From: an uncultured Bacteroidales bacterium
Lineage (GTDB): Bacteria > Bacteroidota > Bacteroidia > Bacteroidales > UBA932
Assembly: GCA_944326385.1 (NCBI GenBank)
Contig: CALVDT010000063.1
Coordinates: forward strand, 33,198-97,197
Direction: 5' to 3'
Length of the DNA: 64,000 nucleotides
In this document: in pieces, positions 7,896-16,126 of the stretch
Layout of the letters: each line of letters opens with the position of its first letter
How positions within the stretch are numbered: the stretch's first letter is position 1
The notes under the pieces: generated by a model
Seen by the model: the letters and a program-made list of their open reading frames with translations, nothing else
Databases searched by the model: none
Told to the model about the DNA's origin: nothing
Program-made: the position numbers and the translations under genes

Positions 7896-8585
7896 TTATT
7901 TTCTCAAAAAGTTTGGGCCTTCGAAGAAAATGACCATCTTGCCTTCGAAATAGCCGTCGTGAAGCCATGAGTCGATGTTCCATGTATGCACAGTGCCTGG
8001 ATTGATGCGGAATTTCTGCATGGCCAGTCCGAGTTCCTCGGCTATGTCCCCGCCTTTGAGATAGAAGATGCCGTCGCTGTATTTCCTTCTGGTCCACGGG
8101 AGGAAATTCTCTATGGAGGTCACGGCGCGAGAGACGATGAAACTGTATTTGTCTGTCAGGGATTCGGCCCTGGCGTTCACTGTGCGGACATTGCCGAGCC
8201 CTGCGGATTCCGCGACGGCTGCCGCCACCTTTATCTTTTTTCCTATGGAATCGCACAGGGTGAATTCTGCCCCGGGGAACAGTATGGCAAGAGGAATCCC
8301 GGGAAAGCCGCCTCCCGTACCTATGTCGAGTATCCTTATTCCCGAACCGGGAGTCCTCAGCAAGCTGTAGGTGTCGGGCATCACCAGCCTGATATAGGCT
8401 GCTATGGCAAGGGAATGCAGGACATGGTGGCTGTACAGTTCATCAATGTCTTTCCGTGATATGACATTTATCTTCGAGTTCCAGTCACCATACAGGGATT
8501 CCAGCTGTCTGAACGCGGATTCCTGAGTCTGGCTGATGTCCGTGAATGTCTGCCGGACGACGTTTATGAATTCATCAAAAGTCAT
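7896..8585 (-). CDS. rsmG: 16S rRNA (guanine-527-N7)-methyltransferase
   Basis: 229 aa Rossmann-fold methyltransferase that makes m7G527 in 16S rRNA. The SAM motif LDIGTGGGFPGIPLAILFP at about residues 80-98 and FTLCDSIGKKIK are typical of GidB/RsmG. It is the last gene of a polA-sigma factor-rsmG run on the minus strand, 12 nt after the sigma factor stop. Confidence 0.93.
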   Translation of the reverse strand: MTFDEFINVVRQTFTDISQTQESAFRQLESLYGDWNSKINVISRKDIDELYSHHVLHSLAIAAYIRLVMPDTYSLLRTPGSGIRILDIGTGGGFPGIPLAILFPGAEFTLCDSIGKKIKVAAAVAESAGLGNVRTVNARAESLTDKYSFIVSRAVTSIENFLPWTRRKYSDGIFYLKGGDIAEELGLAMQKFRINPGTVHTWNIDSWLHDGYFEGKMVIFFEGPNFLRK

Positions 8586-8597
8586 TTCCTGTCTTTC

Positions 8598-9197
8598 TTA
8601 TTGCAGTTCATCCGATATGCTCATCATTTTCATGAGCTGTTCCTTGGCCCTGCGGATCTTGGTCTTTACCGTATTGATTGGTAGATCAAGGGTTTCCGCT
8701 ATTTCCTTGTAGCCGAAATTGTCGATAAGGTTCATCTTGGCCACTGTCCTGTAGTCATCCTTGAGCCTGTCTATGTTAGACAGCCATTTGTCGTATTCCT
8801 GCTGTTTGATGATGTCTTCTTCAGGATTGTGCATCGGGGCGGGGATTTCATCGATTTCCGCCATCTGTTCGCTTATGGATGTCGTAGGCATGTTGGACTT
8901 CTCTCTGTCCTTCCTGCCGATGTGGTCCAGAGCCGTGTTTCTGGCAATCGTGAAAAGCCATGTGGAGAACCTGTATTCCGGATTGTATGACGCGATCTGG
9001 CTGAAAGCCTTCTGGAAACTTTCGAGCATTATATCCTCTATATCTTCGTTCTGGGTGATATATTTCGATATGTGATTCCTTACACCGATATTGTATCGGG
9101 TGTACAGGACTATGTAAGCCGCCTGATTCTGTTCAAGGGCAAGCCGGATCAGTTCCACGTCCGGAAGGTCAGTGAGCTTCGAGCCAGTTTTTTCCAT
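8598..9197 (-). CDS. RNA polymerase ECF-type sigma factor
   Basis: 199 aa. Region 2 has YRFSTWLFTIARNTALDHI, and region 4 has the helix-turn-helix FGYKEIAETLDLPINTVKTK near the C-terminus; region 3 is absent, as in group 4 sigma factors. No anti-sigma factor is adjacent. The start at 9197 (MEKTGSKLTD) overlaps the end of polA by 29 nt in another frame, suggesting translational coupling and housekeeping-linked expression rather than a stimulus-specific operon. Confidence 0.92.
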   Translation of the reverse strand: MEKTGSKLTDLPDVELIRLALEQNQAAYIVLYTRYNIGVRNHISKYITQNEDIEDIMLESFQKAFSQIASYNPEYRFSTWLFTIARNTALDHIGRKDREKSNMPTTSISEQMAEIDEIPAPMHNPEEDIIKQQEYDKWLSNIDRLKDDYRTVAKMNLIDNFGYKEIAETLDLPINTVKTKIRRAKEQLMKMMSISDELQ

Positions 9198-11814
9198 AAT
9201 TGCAATCGACTGTCAAAGGTACGGACAATTCCGTCACGTTCTGCATTTTCTCTACGACAATTTTCCTGAGTTCCTCGATTTCCTCAGGGACGGCATCGAA
9301 GACAAGTTCGTCGTGTATCTGGAGTACCATGCGGCTTTTCAGGGCTCTGGCCTGCATTTCGCGGTCTACATCGATCATCGCGATTTTTATGATGTCGGCA
9401 GAGGACCCCTGGATAGGGGCGTTGACGGCGTTCCTTTCAGCCAGAGACCTTACTGTGGCGTTTCTGGAATTGATGTCCGGAAGGTACCTTCTCCTCCCGA
9501 ACAATGTCTCTACATAACCGTTCTGCCGTGCCGCGGCGATAGTGCTGTCGATATATGCCGATACCGCAGGGAAATTCATGAAGTAGTCATCGATGATCTT
9601 CTTTGCCGCTGCTCTCGGAATCTTCAGCCTTTGCGAGAGCCCGAAGGCCGAAATCCCGTACATGATGCCGAAGTTTGCGGTTTTCGCTATCCTCCTCTGG
9701 TCCGGGGTGACATCCTCCGGGGCGATGCCGAATATTTTCGCCGCCGTGATGGCATGGACATCCAGACCCTGCCTGAATGCTTCGGTCAGATGGGTATCCT
9801 TGCTGAGATGGGCCATTATCCTCAGCTCTATCTGCGAATAGTCGGCGGACATGATGAATCCGTCCGGAGTCGACGGGATGAAGGCCTTGCGGATTTCCCG
9901 GCCACGTTCCGTCCTCACAGGGATGTTCTGCAGGTTCGGCTTTGCGGAACTCAGCCTCCCGGTCGCGGTCAGCGCCTGGTTGAAAGTGGTGTGGACCCTG
10001 CCTGTGCCTGGGTTCACGAAGCCCGGGAATGGTTCTATGTATGCTGAAAGCAGTTTCTTGACAGCCCTGAATTCCAGTATTTCACTGATGATGGGGTGCT
10101 TGTCCTGGAGTGCCGTCAATGTCTCTTCATCAGTAGGGTAGAAATGCCTGTGGCTTGATTTTTTCGCCTTGGGATCAAGGGCGAGCTTTTCAAAGAGCAC
10201 ATTGCCTACCTGCATCGGGGATGATATGTTGAGGTCAGGCTCTCCGGCAAGGCCTCTGATCTTTTCCTGACGTCCGGCAAGCTCGTCATTCAGTGACCGT
10301 GCGTAGTCCCGAAGTTGTCCAAGGTCGACCTTGACCCCGGTCTTTTCCATTCTGGCAAGTACCCGGATAAGAGGTTCCTCTATCTTCCAGTACAGGGCTT
10401 CCGCACCTGCGGCGGCAAGTTCTCCGCCAAGTCTTCTGCACAGAAGCACATCCACCGCTGCTTCCAGATTCCTGTTCCCTTCTTCCATCCCGGTCTCCGG
10501 CTCGAACAGGGATTTCTGTACAGGCTGTTTTGCAGGATCGTCATCGAGTATGATCCCGAGATAGCCGAGGGCCAGGATCTCGACCTTGTGGCTTTTCTCC
10601 GGGTTTATCAGGTAATGCATCAGTTCTATGTCCAGTATGCCTCCCTCCAGGGTGATCCCCATGTTCCCAAGAGCATTTATCTGTGCCTTGAAGTCATAGC
10701 CGCACTTCTTTATGTCCGGGTCTTCGATGATGCTCCTGAATTCCCCGCATGTTCCGGATGCGCAGTAATTCACCTCGTCAAGGACGGCTGCGGCGATCAG
10801 GTTCTGCATTGTGGCGAAGACTCCTTCCCCGGAAAAGGTCGGGACCATGCTGAACAGGCCTGCCTTGCGTGCAATCCTGCACAACTCCTCAGGCTCCACG
10901 GTCGTAATGTCCGGGTTCTTCCCCTTCTCTTTCCTTCCCGATTCAATATGACTGACATATTTCAGCAGGGAATTGAACTCGTAATCCGTGAACATGTCTA
11001 CTGTCTCCGGGGCATAGTCTTTCCTGACCTGCGTGTCGTCGAGGTTTATGTCTATGTCAAGATCCGTCTTTATGGTTACGAGTGTGTGGCTCAACTCAAT
11101 ATGGTCGCGGGCTTCCTCGAATGCAGCCTTCTGTTTCGGAGTCAGTTCGTCCAGGTGTCCGTAGATGTTTTCCACTGAGCCGTATCTTGCTATCAGCTTG
11201 CCGGCCCCCACCTCACCGACACCCTTGACTCCGGGCACATTGTCGGAAGTATCACCGCAGATTGTGAGCATGTCTATCACCTGCTCCGGCGAACTGATGC
11301 CGTACTTTTCACATATGGCTTTCCTGTCTATGAGTTCAGGCTCCCCTCCGGACTTTCCCGGCTTGTATTGTATGACATGGTCCGATATGAGCTGGCCATA
11401 ATCCTTGTCCGGAGTCACCATGTAGACGAGGTAACCTTCCTTCTCGCATTTTTTCGACATGGAGCCTATGACATCGTCCGCTTCATATCCGGGTATCATC
11501 AGGACAGGAATCCGGAGAGCCTTGCAGAGCATTGTCAGTGGCTCCAGCGCATCGATCACAAGCTGGGGCGTCTCTTCCCTCGTGGCCTTGTATGCCGGAT
11601 ACAACCGGTTCCTGAATGTGCCTCCCGGAGGATCGAATGCGATTGCGATGTTGGTAGGCTTCTCTCTTTCAATGAGTTCAAGTATGTATTTCGTGAACCC
11701 GAAAAGGATGGAAGTGTCCATACCTTTCGAGTTTATCATGGGCCTGCGGATGAAAGCGTAGTACATCTTGAATATCAGCGCATGCCCGTCTATGAGGTAG
11801 ATGCTTTTTACCAT
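9169..11814 (-). CDS. polA: DNA polymerase I
   Basis: 881 aa. The 5'-3' exonuclease domain (about 1-290) starts YLIDGHALIFKMYYAF with GYEADDVIG and GDTSDNVPG. The polymerase domain has motif A DYSQIELRIMAHL, motif B RRIAKTANFGIMYG and motif C LQIHDELVFD. The intervening 3'-5' exonuclease domain (about 300-480) is degenerate: there is no DTET at its start (FSMVPTFSGEG instead), and the second motif reads GYDFKAQINAL, lacking the normal Asn and Asp. Proofreading is therefore probably lost. First gene of the polA-sigma-rsmG run; divergent from the response regulator. Confidence 0.95.
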   Translation of the reverse strand: MVKSIYLIDGHALIFKMYYAFIRRPMINSKGMDTSILFGFTKYILELIEREKPTNIAIAFDPPGGTFRNRLYPAYKATREETPQLVIDALEPLTMLCKALRIPVLMIPGYEADDVIGSMSKKCEKEGYLVYMVTPDKDYGQLISDHVIQYKPGKSGGEPELIDRKAICEKYGISSPEQVIDMLTICGDTSDNVPGVKGVGEVGAGKLIARYGSVENIYGHLDELTPKQKAAFEEARDHIELSHTLVTIKTDLDIDINLDDTQVRKDYAPETVDMFTDYEFNSLLKYVSHIESGRKEKGKNPDITTVEPEELCRIARKAGLFSMVPTFSGEGVFATMQNLIAAAVLDEVNYCASGTCGEFRSIIEDPDIKKCGYDFKAQINALGNMGITLEGGILDIELMHYLINPEKSHKVEILALGYLGIILDDDPAKQPVQKSLFEPETGMEEGNRNLEAAVDVLLCRRLGGELAAAGAEALYWKIEEPLIRVLARMEKTGVKVDLGQLRDYARSLNDELAGRQEKIRGLAGEPDLNISSPMQVGNVLFEKLALDPKAKKSSHRHFYPTDEETLTALQDKHPIISEILEFRAVKKLLSAYIEPFPGFVNPGTGRVHTTFNQALTATGRLSSAKPNLQNIPVRTERGREIRKAFIPSTPDGFIMSADYSQIELRIMAHLSKDTHLTEAFRQGLDVHAITAAKIFGIAPEDVTPDQRRIAKTANFGIMYGISAFGLSQRLKIPRAAAKKIIDDYFMNFPAVSAYIDSTIAAARQNGYVETLFGRRRYLPDINSRNATVRSLAERNAVNAPIQGSSADIIKIAMIDVDREMQARALKSRMVLQIHDELVFDAVPEEIEELRKIVVEKMQNVTELSVPLTVDCNYGKNWLEAH

Positions 11815-11825
11815 TAAACCGGGGA

Positions 11826-11842
11826 TTATCTTTCAAAGATAA
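11826..11842 (-). promoter_or_regulatory. polA -7 box inside a perfect 17-nt palindrome
   Basis: TTATCTTTCAAAGATAA (11826-11842) is a perfect palindrome with one central base. Its minus strand contains TATCTTTG (11841-11834), a consensus -7 box 20 nt before the polA ATG. The plus strand reads TATCTTTC, almost the same box, so the site could fire both ways or bind a dimeric regulator. Confidence 0.5.
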
Positions 11843-11851
11843 TGCTTTTAT

Positions 11852-11883
11852 TTTGGATTCACGGATTTTATAAGCTAATTTTG
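11852..11883 (+). promoter_or_regulatory. Promoter of the response regulator/histidine kinase operon
   Basis: TTTG at 11852-11855, 20 nt, TAATTTTG at 11876-11883, with the ATG at 11907. Fits the Bacteroidota consensus. Confidence 0.6.
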
Positions 11884-11906
11884 AGAGAATTCAAATTGGC
11901 TCATAC

Positions 11907-12584
11907 ATGAAGATACTGGTTGTTGAAGATGATCCGTCTCTGATGGAGGTGATGGTTTCAGCCCTGAAGAAAGAGGGCTATACTGTCGAAAGCGCCGTGG
12001 ATTTCCATTCTGCTTCGGAAAAGACCGGAATGTACGCATACGACTGCATCCTTCTGGATATCATGCTGCCCGGAGGAAGCGGACTTGAGCTTCTGGAGCG
12101 TATCAAATCTTCGGGCAACAAGGCTGACGTCATCATAATATCCGCCAAGGACTCGATAGATGACAAGGTCGCCGGCCTGGAACTCGGAGCAGATGATTAT
12201 CTGGCCAAGCCGTTCCATCTGGCCGAGCTTTTCGCCCGTATCCGCAGTGTCGCGCGCAGAAGCCGGCAGGACGGGGAATTTTCGCTGAAATTCGGGAATA
12301 TCGTGCTGGAACCGGACACTGGGCGGGTATTTGTGGATGGCCATCAGGTGGAGCTGCTGAAGAAAGAGTTCTCGATACTGGATTATTTCATGCGGCGGCC
12401 AGGCCATCTCGTGGACAAGACTGTGCTTGCCGAAGCCATATGGGGTGACCATATCGATCAGGCTGATGATTTCCAGTTCCTGTATGCCCAGGTGAAGAAC
12501 CTGCGCAGGAAACTGCAGGAGGCCGGTGCAGATGCCGAGATCAAGGCCGTATACGGTTTCGGATACAAATTTGTCCTGCGATGA
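11907..12584 (+). CDS. OmpR/PhoB-family response regulator
   Basis: 225 aa. Receiver domain with acidic pocket VEDDP (residues 7-9), phosphoacceptor Asp51 in LLDIMLPGG and Lys101 in LAKPF. The C-terminal winged helix (about 125-225) has KKEFSILDYFMRRPGHLV and ends KAVYGFGYKFVLR. It binds DNA as a dimer when phosphorylated. The stop overlaps the start of the histidine kinase by 4 nt (12581-12584), so the two are coupled. The likely downstream target in the same region is the PepSY-like gene at 13948. Confidence 0.93.
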   Translation: MKILVVEDDPSLMEVMVSALKKEGYTVESAVDFHSASEKTGMYAYDCILLDIMLPGGSGLELLERIKSSGNKADVIIISAKDSIDDKVAGLELGADDYLAKPFHLAELFARIRSVARRSRQDGEFSLKFGNIVLEPDTGRVFVDGHQVELLKKEFSILDYFMRRPGHLVDKTVLAEAIWGDHIDQADDFQFLYAQVKNLRRKLQEAGADAEIKAVYGFGYKFVLR

Positions 12585-13855
12585 AACTTCTGCTGAAGAT
12601 AACGGCATGGCTTGCCGTAGCCCTGACTGTACTGCTTTCCGTATGGGCAGTCTTCTTTTATTTTGCGACTACGGAGGAGATAAACGATGAGACCGACGAC
12701 TCACTGATAGATTATTCCGACGGTCTGATAATCCGGAAACTTGCAGGAGTGGAACTGCCTTCCGAGGATAACGGCACGAACAATACCTATTATATAAAGG
12801 AGGTGCCGGAGGAATATGCCATGTCCAGACCGTGGATAGATTTCGAATATCATGAGGTATTCATCACTGCAAAATCCGAATTCGAATCTGCCAGAGTGCT
12901 GACCAGGATCTTCAGGGACAGCGATGACAGGTATTTCGAGCTGACTGTCGCTGTGCCCACCTTCGAGAAGGAGGATATACAGAGGTCGATATTGTGGTGG
13001 ATAGTGGCCTTGTACATACTCATGCTCCTGTCCGTGCTCGGCATTTCCGTCTGGGTGGTAAATATCAACATGAAGCCTCTGAAAGCCATGCTCAAGTGGC
13101 TTGATGAATATAACCCCGGGAAGCAGATGCCTCCTGTCCCGTCGGACACGAATGTCACGGAATTCAGACATCTTGCCGAAACCATCCGGAAAGCAGCCGA
13201 ACGTTTCGATGTGCAGTACCAAGCGCAGAAGCGTTTCATTGGCAATGCCTCACATGAACTCCAGACTCCGCTTGCGGCCTGCAGCAACAGGATCGAACTC
13301 CTTCTCGATTCACCCGATCTTACCGAGGCCCAGGCCGGGGAACTTGTCAAGGTGCATTCCGGTCTCCAGGACCTGATAAGGCTTAACAAGACCCTGCTTC
13401 TTCTGACCAGAATCGAGAACGGACAGTTTCCTGAATCATCTCCGATGGATTTTTCAAGACTGCTGAAGGAGTCCGAGCAGATGTTCCAGGAGATATATGC
13501 CGTAAGGCTGGTAGCCGTGAGTTATGATATCAGGGCGCCATTCATCTGCAATATGAATCCGCAGCTTGCGGCCATTCTCGTCAGGAATCTCATGAAGAAT
13601 GCCTTCGTTCACGGGGACACCGGCCAGGACATAGCCGTATTCATGGATTCGGACGGCTTTTCCGTTTCGAATCCGGGGAACTCACCGCTCGATGAGTCGA
13701 AGATATTCACCAGATTCTATCATTCGCAGTCTTCCAGAGAGGGATCTACCGGACTCGGGCTTGCTATCGTACATTCGATCTGCAAAGGTTACGGCCTGCA
13801 TGTCGGATATGCCTTTACAGGAGGCCGGCATGTTTTTTCGGTAAAAAGACTGTGA
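12581..13855 (+). CDS. Sensor histidine kinase, partner of the OmpR-family regulator
   Basis: 424 aa. One membrane helix at the N-terminus (about 5-28), an extracytoplasmic sensor domain of about 120 residues, a second helix (about 132-158), a linker and then the HisKA domain with GNASHELQTPLAA (His at about 225), the N box NLMKNAFVHG and a G2 box GSTGLGLAIVHSICKGYG. It autophosphorylates and passes phosphate to the upstream regulator. The sensor domain has no recognised ligand site. Confidence 0.92.
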   Translation: MKLLLKITAWLAVALTVLLSVWAVFFYFATTEEINDETDDSLIDYSDGLIIRKLAGVELPSEDNGTNNTYYIKEVPEEYAMSRPWIDFEYHEVFITAKSEFESARVLTRIFRDSDDRYFELTVAVPTFEKEDIQRSILWWIVALYILMLLSVLGISVWVVNINMKPLKAMLKWLDEYNPGKQMPPVPSDTNVTEFRHLAETIRKAAERFDVQYQAQKRFIGNASHELQTPLAACSNRIELLLDSPDLTEAQAGELVKVHSGLQDLIRLNKTLLLLTRIENGQFPESSPMDFSRLLKESEQMFQEIYAVRLVAVSYDIRAPFICNMNPQLAAILVRNLMKNAFVHGDTGQDIAVFMDSDGFSVSNPGNSPLDESKIFTRFYHSQSSREGSTGLGLAIVHSICKGYGLHVGYAFTGGRHVFSVKRL

Positions 13856-13947
13856 TTTTACGGATTTCAATTTCTTTTCAGTTTTGTCCCCCAATTTTGC
13901 ATCAGAAAACAACATTAGTCAACTTTTAATTTTAAAGATTTTCTGAT

Positions 13948-14385
13948 ATGAAAAAGATTTTGTTCGCCGTTACGGCAATGTTCATGTTTGCGGGAGCCGC
14001 ATTCGCTGATGATGACAGGATAATCCAGTTCGACCAGCTTCCCGCCAAGGCCAAGGAATTCGTAAAGCAGTATTTCCCGGATGAGAAGGTTTCATACGTG
14101 AAAGAGGAGGCGGATTTCATGGAACTTTCCTATGAGGTCGTCTTTGCAAAAGGCTCAAAGGTGGAATTCAACGGACAGTGGATATGGAAAGAGGTTGATT
14201 GCCGCTATTCAACTTTGAATGAAGCGCTCGTGCCGGCCCAGATACGCGAGTACGTGAAAAAGAACTTCCCTGACGTGCAGTTCGTGAAGATCGAGAAAGG
14301 CTACAGGGATTATGAGGTGAAGCTCACGAACCGGCTGGAGCTTACATTTGACGCCAATTTCAATCTGATAGACATTGATGATTGA
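13948..14385 (+). CDS. PepSY-like periplasmic protein (DUF2874 type)
   Basis: 145 aa. A signal peptide (MKKILFAVTAMFMFAGAAFA, cleavage about residue 20) leads to two similar PepSY-like halves, each starting with a 'LPAKAKEFVKQYFPDEKV'-like helix (LPAKAKEFVKQYFPD; VPAQIREYVKKNFPD) followed by beta strands. Such proteins resemble beta-lactamase-inhibitor-protein folds and often lie beside two-component systems in Bacteroidota. It sits 92 nt after the histidine kinase with possibly its own promoter; it may be the regulator's target or a periplasmic modulator of the sensor. Function unknown. Confidence 0.75.
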   Translation: MKKILFAVTAMFMFAGAAFADDDRIIQFDQLPAKAKEFVKQYFPDEKVSYVKEEADFMELSYEVVFAKGSKVEFNGQWIWKEVDCRYSTLNEALVPAQIREYVKKNFPDVQFVKIEKGYRDYEVKLTNRLELTFDANFNLIDIDD

Positions 14386-14413
14386 CATGACTGCGGTACA
14401 GCAGTAGTACCGT

Positions 14414-14534
14414 GAGGGTGGGTCAAAAGGTGGAATTTCAAGGCCTGCGAAGATGAGAAAACCGCAGTGTACTGGTGTACATGAGGATTTTCGAATCAAG
14501 CATAATGAAGAAAGTACCCTTTTGGCCCACCCTC
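14414..14534. terminator. Long bidirectional hairpin between PepSY-like gene and lolC/E-like gene; repeat family member
   Basis: Arms GAGGGTGGGTCAAAAGGT (14414-14431) and ACCCTTTTGGCCCACCCTC (14516-14534) pair almost fully. The region between holds about 56 extra bases that can fold again. Outer parts match the hairpin at 61810-61868 (shared TCAAAA, GGAATTTCA and GAAAGTnCCCTTTTGG). The right arm covers the stop codon of the convergent permease gene. A smaller hairpin CGGTAC/GTACCG (14394-14412) precedes it. Confidence 0.7.
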
Positions 14535-15780
14535 ATCTTTGCCGCTGACTAGTGGCAGCGGAACCGGAATTCCGCGGAATGAACCGGCTTACAGGTATCC
14601 TGGCTATGCCATAGCCGACGACAGCGATGCAGATGGCGGCGACAAGTACATCTGTCACTGACAGTATGACCGGATATGCTTCGACAATGAAATTGCCTGG
14701 CATCTTGATGAAGCCGTATTCCTGCTGAAGGAGGGAAAGGCCGATGCCGAGTACAAGACCGGCCGTCAAGCCGGTCAAGGATATCAGCCAGCCTTCCAGA
14801 ATGAATATGTTCCTGACGCAGGATCTTTTCATCCCCATGCTTTCAAGTATCCGTATATCGCCATGTTTCTCGATAATGAGCATGGACAGGGAGCCGAAGA
14901 TGTTGAAGGCGATTATGATTACGATAAAGACCAGGATGCCGAAAATCGAGAGTTTCTCGTATCTCATCATCTTGTACAATGATTCGTTCTGCCGGAATCT
15001 GTCGCTTACCCTGAATTCCGGTCCGAGCCTTTCTGAAATTCCTGTGATCAGTCTCCTGAGCTCTTTCCTGCTGCAGTCTTCCGTGACCCTGATCTCCACT
15101 CCGGATACTTCATTACCGTATTCAAGCAGCTCCTTCATCACATCGATCGGGACGATGATGTATCTGTCGTCGATTTCGCTGTTTATGGCGAATATCCCGG
15201 AAGGCCAGACATTGACGGATTCTACTGATGCTGCAGGGTTGGATACGGAGAAATTCCTGGTCCTCGACGGGAAATACAGTTCTATGGGAGAGACAAATCT
15301 CGGATTGATGCCGAGTCTGTAGGCAAGACTGCTGCCTGCGACGGCAAGAGGTATGTCACCCCTGTGGAGGCTGAATTCCCCGCTGCGGATATGGTCCCGT
15401 ACAGGCGATTCTTCCTCGAACACCCAGTCCACGCCTTTTGCCGTGACCATGCTCTGACGACCGTCGTAGCTTACGAAAATATTCTCTGTCAGGACGCAGC
15501 TCATGTTCTTGACTGTCTCCTGGTCATAAATCCAGTCGTATACCTCTCCTTCCGGTATGAAGACTTTCCCTTCGGCAGGTGTGATCAGGATGTCCGGGTC
15601 GAAATCGCTGAGCATGGACTTCACCAGCGAGTCGAAACCGTTGTAGACGGAAAGCACTATGATCAATGCCGCCGTTCCGACAGCCATGCCGACAGCGCTG
15701 ATTGCGGAGATGATGTTTATCACATTGTGTGATTTCTTCGCAAACAGGTATCGTCCGGCGAAAAACAGCGGCAGATTCAT
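14533..15780 (-). CDS. LolC/LolE-like ABC transporter permease (FtsX/MacB fold)
   Basis: 415 aa. N-terminal helix (about 25-47) with FFAGRYLFAKKSHNVINIIS, a large periplasmic domain of about 220 residues, then three C-terminal helices (about 270-400): the topology of lipoprotein-releasing LolC/E permeases. LolC/E work with the ATPase LolD to pass lipoproteins to LolA; no LolD gene is adjacent. It starts 4 nt after the rbfA stop, so tyrS, rbfA and this gene appear to be one minus-strand unit. Confidence 0.87.
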   Translation of the reverse strand: MNLPLFFAGRYLFAKKSHNVINIISAISAVGMAVGTAALIIVLSVYNGFDSLVKSMLSDFDPDILITPAEGKVFIPEGEVYDWIYDQETVKNMSCVLTENIFVSYDGRQSMVTAKGVDWVFEEESPVRDHIRSGEFSLHRGDIPLAVAGSSLAYRLGINPRFVSPIELYFPSRTRNFSVSNPAASVESVNVWPSGIFAINSEIDDRYIIVPIDVMKELLEYGNEVSGVEIRVTEDCSRKELRRLITGISERLGPEFRVSDRFRQNESLYKMMRYEKLSIFGILVFIVIIIAFNIFGSLSMLIIEKHGDIRILESMGMKRSCVRNIFILEGWLISLTGLTAGLVLGIGLSLLQQEYGFIKMPGNFIVEAYPVILSVTDVLVAAICIAVVGYGIARIPVSRFIPRNSGSAATSQRQR

Positions 15781-15784
15781 TGTC

Positions 15785-16126
15785 CTATTTTTTCAGAAGC
15801 TCTTCGATATGGGCTACATAGTCGAGGGAACTGTCCACGAAGAATGTGATTTCAGGTATGATCCTCAACTGCTTGCCCATCCTGTTCCCGAGTTCGCCCC
15901 TCAGGGCCTTGGAATTCGCTTTCAATATCTCCATGACTTTCCCGGCTTTTTCAGAAGGGAAAATGCTGATGTAGATATAGGCTGATGACAGGTCGGGGCT
16001 TATCCTTACCCCGCTGACAGTCAGCATGGCACCGTCAAACTGTGCCATGCCGAGACCGCGGATTATTTCAGCAAAGCAGCGTTGGATCTCCCTGGCCACT
16101 TTCTGCTGTCTGTTGCTACCTTCCAT
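15785..16126 (-). CDS. rbfA: 30S ribosome-binding factor A
   Basis: 113 aa KH-fold protein: starts NRQQKVAREIQRCFAEIIR, with the central VSGVRISPDLSSAYIYIS and the C-terminal LRIIPEITFFVDSSLD, all diagnostic for RbfA. It helps 16S rRNA 5'-end maturation and cold adaptation. Stop of tyrS-start spacing is zero (tyrS ends at 16127), so tyrS and rbfA are tightly linked. Confidence 0.94.
   Translation of the reverse strand: MEGSNRQQKVAREIQRCFAEIIRGLGMAQFDGAMLTVSGVRISPDLSSAYIYISIFPSEKAGKVMEILKANSKALRGELGNRMGKQLRIIPEITFFVDSSLDYVAHIEELLKK

Noticed and set aside
10315-11178. Long open frame (287 aa) opposite polA on the plus strand
   Set aside because: It is fully antisense to conserved polA codons and its sequence resembles no protein; GC-rich third positions create such shadows.
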